Source of the DNA: Paenibacillus profundus
GTDB taxonomy: Bacteria; Bacillota; Bacilli; Paenibacillales; Paenibacillaceae
DNA length: 64,000 bases
Assembly: GCF_021369635.1 (NCBI RefSeq)
Contig: NZ_JAJNBZ010000029.1
Location: forward strand, 1-64,000
Reading direction: 5' to 3'
Shown piece by piece: positions 57,136 through 64,000 of this stretch (positions within the stretch are counted from its first letter, which is position 1; each line of letters opens with the position of its first letter). Both the position numbers and the translations under genes were made by a program. A model generated the notes under the pieces. That model made no database searches. It was not told the origin of the DNA and worked only from the letters and a program-made list of their open reading frames with translations.

Positions 57136-57204
57136 CCCCGACAAAACGCCCTTATAAAGAGGGCTTTCTGCGCCTTGGAGAGCCTTCTTTGCGTCTTGTC
57201 GGGG
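57136..57204 (+). promoter_or_regulatory. Branched hairpin in the dnaA upstream region
   Basis: CCCCGACAA with ACGC (57136-57149) pairs with GCGT and TTGTCGGGG (57191-57204) around one mismatch. It encloses a GCCCT/AGGGC hairpin and a second GC-rich arm, then CCTTTTTTGATG follows. It looks like a three-way-junction RNA or a strong terminator-like leader, about 150 bp before the dnaA start. Confidence 0.55.
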
Positions 57205-57356
57205 CAATTGTCCTTTTTTGATGAATACTCATCGAATTCTATTCATCGCTTAGAAACACACGTCCATTTTACAAGGGCTGAGCCGTACGTAAGGCGTTTA
57301 ACGCCGGTAAGCGCGTCATGTGACGACGCAGCAGGTTTGAAGGAGTGAAGCAATCT

Positions 57357-58712
57357 GTGGAGCGCCAAGCGAATGAACATTGGCAGGAAATATTGTCCGT
57401 CATCCAGACCAAGCTAAGCAAGCCAAGCTTCGATACTTGGTTTAAGGCCACAAAAGCGGTCAAGTTTACGGACACGCAACTACTCATCACCGCGCCGACC
57501 ACTTTTGCGGTCGAATGGCTGGAAAGCCGCTATACGAAGCTGGTTAGCTCGACGATCATGGAAATGACGGGCAAACAAGTGGACGTCAAGTTCATAATCG
57601 AAGAAGCGGCCCAAGCAGAGCCGGAAATCGTGCAGCCACAGACTCCGCTAATTAGCAAAGCGGTCCATGATGAACAGGCTCCGAACATGCTTAATCCGAA
57701 ATATACGTTCGACACGTTCGTTATCGGATCGAACAACCGCTTTGCGCATGCCGCCTCGCTAGCCGTTGCGGAAGCACCAGCCAAAGCGTACAACCCTTTA
57801 TTTTTATACGGAGGCGTCGGGCTGGGCAAGACTCACTTGATGCATGCGATCGGACATTATATTTTAGAGCATAACCCGGCGTGCCGCGTCGTTTATACGA
57901 CTTCAGAGAAGTTCATGAACGAATTCATTAACGCAATCCGCGATAATCGCGGGGAGAGCTTCCGTAACAAGTACCGCAACATCGACATTTTGCTTATTGA
58001 CGACATTCAGTTTTTGGCGGGGAAGGAACAGACGCAAGAAGAGTTCTTCCATACGTTCAATGCGCTGCACAACGAAAATAAACAAATCGTCATTTCAAGC
58101 GATCGTCCGCCGAAGGAAATCGAGACGCTTGAGGAACGGCTGCGCTCCCGCTTTGAATGGGGACTCATTACTGATATCCAGCCGCCCGATTTGGAAACAA
58201 GGATCGCCATCTTGCGCAAGAAGGCGAAAGCAGAAAATTTGGACATCCCGAACGAAGCTATGGGCTATATCGCCAATCAAATCAATACGAATATCCGTGA
58301 GTTGGAAGGGGCGTTAACGCGGGTTGTTGCCTTTTCGACGATGACGAATCAAGATATAACGACTCATCTGGCAGCCGAAGCTTTGAAGGACATCATTCCA
58401 TCGAGCCGGCCGAAAATGATTACGATACAAGATATACAGCACAAGGTGGGCGAGTTCTACGGCATGAAGCTGGAGGATTTCAAAGCGCGCAAGCGGACGA
58501 AGGCCGTTGCGTTCCCACGTCAAATTGCTATGTACTTATCTCGCGAGCTGACCGATTATTCGCTGCCTAAGATAGGAGAAGCGTTCGGAGGGCGTGACCA
58601 TACAACAGTCATCCACGCTCATGATAAGATTACCCAAAATATTCAGCAAGATCAGGAGTTATATAAAGTGATTCAAAATCTAATCGATAAAATTAAAAAC
58701 CCGACCTTGTGA
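57357..58712 (+). CDS. dnaA: Chromosomal replication initiator protein DnaA
   Basis: Domain I ([15 protein letters not shown]), a short linker domain II, the AAA+ domain III with [29 protein letters not shown] and sensor motifs, and the helix-turn-helix domain IV with [14 protein letters not shown] that reads DnaA boxes. It melts oriC and loads the helicase. The GTG at 57357 is preferred because a GTG at 57345 overlaps the ribosome binding site GAAGGAG; it gives 451 residues and a normal N-terminus. Confidence 0.98.
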   Translation: MERQANEHWQEILSVIQTKLSKPSFDTWFKATKAVKFTDTQLLITAPTTFAVEWLESRYTKLVSSTIMEMTGKQVDVKFIIEEAAQAEPEIVQPQTPLISKAVHDEQAPNMLNPKYTFDTFVIGSNNRFAHAASLAVAEAPAKAYNPLFLYGGVGLGKTHLMHAIGHYILEHNPACRVVYTTSEKFMNEFINAIRDNRGESFRNKYRNIDILLIDDIQFLAGKEQTQEEFFHTFNALHNENKQIVISSDRPPKEIETLEERLRSRFEWGLITDIQPPDLETRIAILRKKAKAENLDIPNEAMGYIANQINTNIRELEGALTRVVAFSTMTNQDITTHLAAEALKDIIPSSRPKMITIQDIQHKVGEFYGMKLEDFKARKRTKAVAFPRQIAMYLSRELTDYSLPKIGEAFGGRDHTTVIHAHDKITQNIQQDQELYKVIQNLIDKIKNPTL

Positions 58713-58721
58713 ACAATATAA

Positions 58722-58840
58722 AAAGCCTATGCACAAACTATACACATGTGGATAGGCTTTACTTTATGCCCTTTTGAGACACTTATCCACATATTCAGGA
58801 CCCCTACTATTACTACTATATTTTAAAAGATTATATAGAT
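58722..58840. other. oriC part 2: DnaA boxes, DnaA-trio and unwinding element, with dnaA terminator hairpin
   Basis: AAAGCCTAT (58722-58730) pairs with ATAGGCTTT (58752-58760), a terminator-like hairpin after dnaA that contains TGTGGATAG. TTATCCACA (58783-58791) is followed 14 bp on by TACTATTACTACTAT (58805-58819), the repeated 3-mer called the DnaA-trio in Bacillus, then an AT-rich stretch (58820-58838). This is where strand opening is expected. Confidence 0.9.
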
Positions 58841-58894
58841 CATCATAAGAGCAGCATGACAAGATTCAACGCTAAAGCGTTAAGGAGTGAGCAC

Positions 58895-60037
58895 ATGAAA
58901 CTGTCGATATTGAAAAATGAACTAAATGAGGCGATACAAAACGTATCCAAGGCGATTTCCAGCCGGACTACAATTCCCATTTTGAGCGGGATTAAAATGG
59001 ACGTTACGTTTCAAGGCGTAACGCTTACTGCAAGCGATACCGACATTTCCATCCAAAGCTTTATTCCGGTGGAAGATGATCGTCAAACGATCGTCCAAGT
59101 CGAACGTCCAGGCAGTGTTGTTTTGCCGGCTAAATTCTTTGTTGAGATCATCAAAAAGTTACCATCCCAGGATGTGGAAATCGAAGTAAAAGACCATTTC
59201 CAAACTTTTCTGCGTTCGGGAACGACAGATATTCAAATGGTCGGTCTTGATCCAGAAGAATTTCCGGTTTTGCCAAGCATTGAAGAGAATCAAGTCATTA
59301 CCGTAAATGGTGATTTGTTGAAGACAATGATTAAGCAGACCGTATTTGCAATTTCATCTAACGAAACCACTCCGATATTAACCGGGGTGCTGTGGTATTT
59401 GAACGAAGGGAATTTGAAGTTCGTAGCAACGGACCGTCACCGTCTGGCCAGCCGCGTGGCAGATATTCAGGTGGATCCGGAGCTGAGATTTAACAATGTC
59501 GTCATTTCCGGCAAAACGCTCAACGAGCTGAGCAAAATCATCCCTGATCAAAATAAGATGGTCGATATTGTTGTCGCCGACAATCAAGTACTATTCAAAA
59601 TTGATCGTGTCTTATTTTATTCACGTATTTTGGACGGGACGTATCCCGATACTTCTAAGATTATTCCGCAGCAATACAAAACAGAACTCGTCTTGGACAC
59701 GAAAAAATTGACAGATGCGATCGACCGTGCTTATTTGCTTTCTCGTGAAGAAAAGACAAATATTGTGCGCCTGCAGACGAAAGAGGACGGAACGATTGAA
59801 ATTTCATCCAGCTCGTCCGAGCTAGGCCGCGTTCAGGAGCAGCTTGAAGTGAAAGAGTTCAATGGGGAACCGCTGCGTATTGCGTTTAACTCTAAATATA
59901 TGCTGGATGTGTTAAAAGTTGTTGAATGTGAACATATTTTCATCGGATTTACGGGAGCCATGAGTCCGATTATTATTAAACCAACCGAGCATGTGAACAG
60001 CTTGCACCTGATTTTGCCATATCGTACGACGAACTGA
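58895..60037 (+). CDS. dnaN: DNA polymerase III beta sliding clamp
   Basis: A 380-residue clamp of three similar domains, starting MKLSILKNELNEAIQNVSKAI, containing TRPTIPILSGI-like TTIPILSGIKM and ending HLILPYRTTN. It encircles DNA and holds polymerases. The ATG at 58895 follows AAGGAGTGAGC; an earlier in-frame ATG adds 13 residues without support. Confidence 0.98.
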   Translation: MKLSILKNELNEAIQNVSKAISSRTTIPILSGIKMDVTFQGVTLTASDTDISIQSFIPVEDDRQTIVQVERPGSVVLPAKFFVEIIKKLPSQDVEIEVKDHFQTFLRSGTTDIQMVGLDPEEFPVLPSIEENQVITVNGDLLKTMIKQTVFAISSNETTPILTGVLWYLNEGNLKFVATDRHRLASRVADIQVDPELRFNNVVISGKTLNELSKIIPDQNKMVDIVVADNQVLFKIDRVLFYSRILDGTYPDTSKIIPQQYKTELVLDTKKLTDAIDRAYLLSREEKTNIVRLQTKEDGTIEISSSSSELGRVQEQLEVKEFNGEPLRIAFNSKYMLDVLKVVECEHIFIGFTGAMSPIIIKPTEHVNSLHLILPYRTTN

Positions 60038-60121
60038 TCGTGCACGGCAGTTTACATGTGATGCGCCTTACGGTACAGTCAGAGTATACGCAAGGCGGTA
60101 CGGCAACAAGGAGGAAGCGAC

Positions 60122-60346
60122 ATGAACGACATTAAGGTTTCAACGGAATATATTACGCTTGGTCAATTTCTGAAGCTAGCGAACTGTGCGTCGACGGGAG
60201 GCCATGCCAAGGTGATGTTGGCGGAAGCTATGGTCAAAGTGAATAGCGAAGACGAAGCGCGGCGAGGACGCAAGCTGTATGCTGGAGATGTCGTCAGCGT
60301 GGAAGGATGCGGAACGTTCCGCATCGTGCCCGCTCAGGGGGAGTAG
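60122..60346 (+). CDS. yaaA: S4-domain RNA-binding protein YaaA
   Basis: A 74-residue protein with a single S4 fold (ITLGQFLKLANCASTGGHAKVML, GRKLYAGDVVSVEG). It is the usual small gene between dnaN and recF in Bacillales and is linked to ribosome assembly. It ends 3 bp before recF. Confidence 0.94.
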   Translation: MNDIKVSTEYITLGQFLKLANCASTGGHAKVMLAEAMVKVNSEDEARRGRKLYAGDVVSVEGCGTFRIVPAQGE

Positions 60347-60349
60347 CGG

Positions 60350-61462
60350 GTGTTCGTCAAAAGCGTTGCATTGAAGCAGTATCGCAATTACGAGGCTCTT
60401 GAAATGGACACGAGCAACCGGGTCAATATTTTTATCGGGAACAATGCCCAAGGCAAGACGAACTTGCTGGAATCAATCTTTGTACTCGCCTTGACCAAGT
60501 CCCATCGGACGTCTAAGGACAAGGAGCTTATTGGCTGGGAAGCGGAGCAAGCTCAGCTTAAAGCTGTAGTAGATCGGAAATATGGTGCCGTGCAGCTGGA
60601 GCTTAATATTTCCCGTCAAGGCAAAAAGGCGAAGCTGAACGGGCTTGAACAGAAAAAATTAAGCGGGTTTATCGGTGCATTGAATGTCGTCATGTTCGCT
60701 CCGGAAGATTTAGAAATTGTTAAGGGCGCTCCCGGCATACGCCGCCGGTTTTTGGACATGGAAATCGCTCAGGTGCAGCCAAGCTATCTGTATCATTTGC
60801 AGCAGTATCAGAAGGTGCTTGTGCAGCGCAACAATCTGTTGAAGCAGATGTGGAGCAGTCCGAGCTCACAGGCAAACACCATGCTGGAAATCTTCAACGA
60901 GCAGTTGGCGGATAACGGTGTTAAAGTTGTCAAGAAGAGGAAACAATATTTAAAGAAGCTGCAAACGTGGGCAGAACAGATTCATGCGGGAATTACGAAC
61001 GAACGTGAAGCGCTCACGGTAGAATATGCGCCTTCGTTTACAGTGTCTGACGAAGATGACGCTGTCTTATTTGAGCAATTTATGATAAAGTTAACACAAA
61101 TGAAAGACCAGGAGGTGCGGCGCGGCATGACACTTGTCGGGCCGCACCGGGACGATCTAGCCTTTTTTATTAACGGCAAAGAAGTGCAAACGTACGGATC
61201 TCAGGGGCAGCAGCGGACGACGGCATTGTCGTTGAAGCTTGCTGAAATAGAGCTCATGCATGAAGAAATAGGGGAATATCCCGTACTGTTGCTCGATGAT
61301 GTATTGTCCGAGCTGGATTCGTTTCGGCAAACGCAGCTGATTGAAACCTTTCAGAGTAAAGTACAGACGTTCATCACGACAACGGGCATTGAAGGCATTA
61401 ACACAAGCAAGCTGCAAGATGCAAATATGTTCCACGTGGAAAACGGGCAAGTTAAGCGTTAA
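60350..61462 (+). CDS. recF: DNA replication and repair protein RecF
   Basis: An SMC-like ATPase of 370 residues with Walker A GNNAQGKTN, the ABC-type signature GSQGQQRTTALSLKLAE, and Walker B LLLDDVLSELD. It helps load RecA at gaps. It starts with GTG and carries a parS site in its last codons. Confidence 0.97.
   Translation: MFVKSVALKQYRNYEALEMDTSNRVNIFIGNNAQGKTNLLESIFVLALTKSHRTSKDKELIGWEAEQAQLKAVVDRKYGAVQLELNISRQGKKAKLNGLEQKKLSGFIGALNVVMFAPEDLEIVKGAPGIRRRFLDMEIAQVQPSYLYHLQQYQKVLVQRNNLLKQMWSSPSSQANTMLEIFNEQLADNGVKVVKKRKQYLKKLQTWAEQIHAGITNEREALTVEYAPSFTVSDEDDAVLFEQFMIKLTQMKDQEVRRGMTLVGPHRDDLAFFINGKEVQTYGSQGQQRTTALSLKLAEIELMHEEIGEYPVLLLDDVLSELDSFRQTQLIETFQSKVQTFITTTGIEGINTSKLQDANMFHVENGQVKR
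61428..61443. other. parS-like site at the recF 3' end
   Basis: TGTTCCACGTGGAAAA keeps the CCACGTGG core; the last half-site position departs from the consensus. It encodes MFHVEN of RecF. Confidence 0.75.
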
Positions 61463-61474
61463 GGGGTGAGCGGG

Positions 61475-61732
61475 ATGTATATTCATTTGGGCGGAGAGAG
61501 GGTTATTCGGTCCTCAGAACTGGTCGCTATTTTTGATGTGTCGATAGAAAAATCATCCAAGCTATCCAAACAGTTCGTGGCGAACGCGCACAAGGTGAGA
61601 AATGTGGAGACGATAGGCGAGGAAGCTGCGAAATCCATCGTCGTGACGAAGGGAAAAGTATTTTACTCTCCGATATCATCGACGACATTGAAGAAACGTG
61701 CGCATCATTTAGTGCGAGTGGAAGAAGCATAG
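61475..61732 (+). CDS. remB: Extracellular matrix regulator RemB (YaaB)
   Basis: An 85-residue DUF370-type protein starting MYIHLGGERVI. It is the paralogue of RemA in the recF-gyrB gap of Bacillales. The ATG at 61475 lies 8 bp after AAGGGG; a GTG 9 bp earlier is less likely. Confidence 0.93.
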   Translation: MYIHLGGERVIRSSELVAIFDVSIEKSSKLSKQFVANAHKVRNVETIGEEAAKSIVVTKGKVFYSPISSTTLKKRAHHLVRVEEA

Positions 61733-61756
61733 GCGGAACTGAAATTTATGAAGTAG

Positions 61757-63676
<1,920 letters not shown>

Positions 63677-63716
63677 CGCGAGCCAACGTGCCTTGCCTAA
63701 TTGTTCGGAGTATTTC

Positions 63717-63745
63717 AATGCCCCAGTTCTAAGGACTGGGGCATT
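63717..63745. terminator. Hairpin between gyrB and YheC/D gene
   Basis: AATGCCCCAGT (63717-63727) pairs perfectly with ACTGGGGCATT (63735-63745). No long T-run follows on either strand, but the position between convergent genes fits a shared terminator. Confidence 0.65.
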
Positions 63746-63795
63746 GGTGTATGAATATCTCTCCGGGGCTACCTTGAGGGATTGCGGCTTGAAGG

Positions 63796-63999
63796 TTACT
63801 TCTGGCCAAAGCGTCCATACGCTTTGGCATTGCGGAAAATTCGCCGATAAGCACGCGGATCAAAGGTGCGGTACACATAGATAGCAGGGTTGGTGTTCAC
63901 TTCAAGTATCCATGGATGCATGCTTTTGTCGAGCGCGATATCTATTCCCAGCTCTTTAAGTCCCTTATAGGTTCGGCTTAATTCCCGGCCGGTAGATAC
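63796..63999 (-). CDS. YheC/YheD-type ATP-grasp protein, C-terminal part
   Basis: The minus strand is open from the window edge to a TAA at 63796 and encodes the last 67 residues of an ATP-grasp protein: KGLKELGIDIALDKSMHPWI, the metal-ligand motif ILEVNTNPA and a basic tail (YRRIFRNAKAYGRFGQK). It matches the spore-coat-associated YheC/YheD family, abundant in Paenibacillus. The start lies outside the window. Confidence 0.8.
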   Translation of the reverse strand, partial: VSTGRELSRTYKGLKELGIDIALDKSMHPWILEVNTNPAIYVYRTFDPRAYRRIFRNAKAYGRFGQK

Positions 64000-64000
64000 A

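Overview
The window is a chromosomal segment of a spore-forming Firmicute, most likely a Paenibacillus or close relative. The evidence is the Bacillales origin gene order (rpmH, dnaA, dnaN, yaaA, recF, remB, gyrB), the full walRKHIJ-htrC cluster, noc plus soj/spo0J, the sporulation protein YyaC, an S-layer anchored surface protein, and long GC-rich proteins of Paenibacillus style. The replication origin lies at about 56.7-58.9 kb. Nearly all genes to its left are on the minus strand and those to its right on the plus strand, so most genes run away from oriC.

Layout. (1) 1-4.07 kb is a decayed mobile island: a transposase with an internal deletion, an ABC ATPase with a stop codon in its signature region, a tyrosine recombinase with several frameshifts, one intact AT-rich gene of unknown function (1375-2760) and a broken large serine recombinase whose last codons run into the 3' end of rlmH. 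The 3' end of rlmH is also where staphylococcal SCC elements insert. (2) 5.2-17.1 kb is accessory: a giant surface phosphodiesterase/phosphatase split by a frameshift, a frameshifted AraC-type response regulator, a YhgE/Pip membrane protein, an MFS transporter, and a beta-lactamase-fold hydrolase co-transcribed with a TetR regulator behind a double palindrome. (3) 17.4-36 kb is core: a CxxH/CxxC protein, htrC, walJ-I-H-K-R (cell-wall control), an M23 peptidase, purA behind a PurR-type operator, dnaB, rplI, gdpP, yybS, a CBS protein and a LytR-CpsA-Psr protein. (4) 36.6-43.2 kb: a glycine-rich membrane protein with a G-tract frameshift, rpsF-ssb-rpsR, a candidate structured RNA, tRNA-Ser(CGA), a DUF951 protein, mscS, a DUF3343 protein, yyaC, a DUF4446 protein and a cysteine desulfurase. 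(5) 43.7-56.5 kb: spo0J-soj, noc, a subtilisin-family protease, rsmG, mnmG, mnmE, khpB, yidC, rnpA, rpmH. (6) 56.5-64 kb: bipartite oriC with DnaA boxes and a DnaA-trio, then dnaA, dnaN, yaaA, recF, remB, gyrB and the end of a YheC/YheD ATP-grasp gene.

Three parS sites (in spo0J, upstream of noc, in recF) tie the partition genes to the origin. A family of short palindromic repeats (ends AGAGGTTGTTCAAAAAG and CTTTTTGAACTC) sits in the gaps around this region. The most novel material is the rlmH island with its unknown gene, the repeat family, the structured RNA at about 38.9-39.16 kb and the three-way-junction hairpin just upstream of dnaA. Start codons were chosen from visible ribosome binding sites, and functions are by family recognition only; no database search was run.
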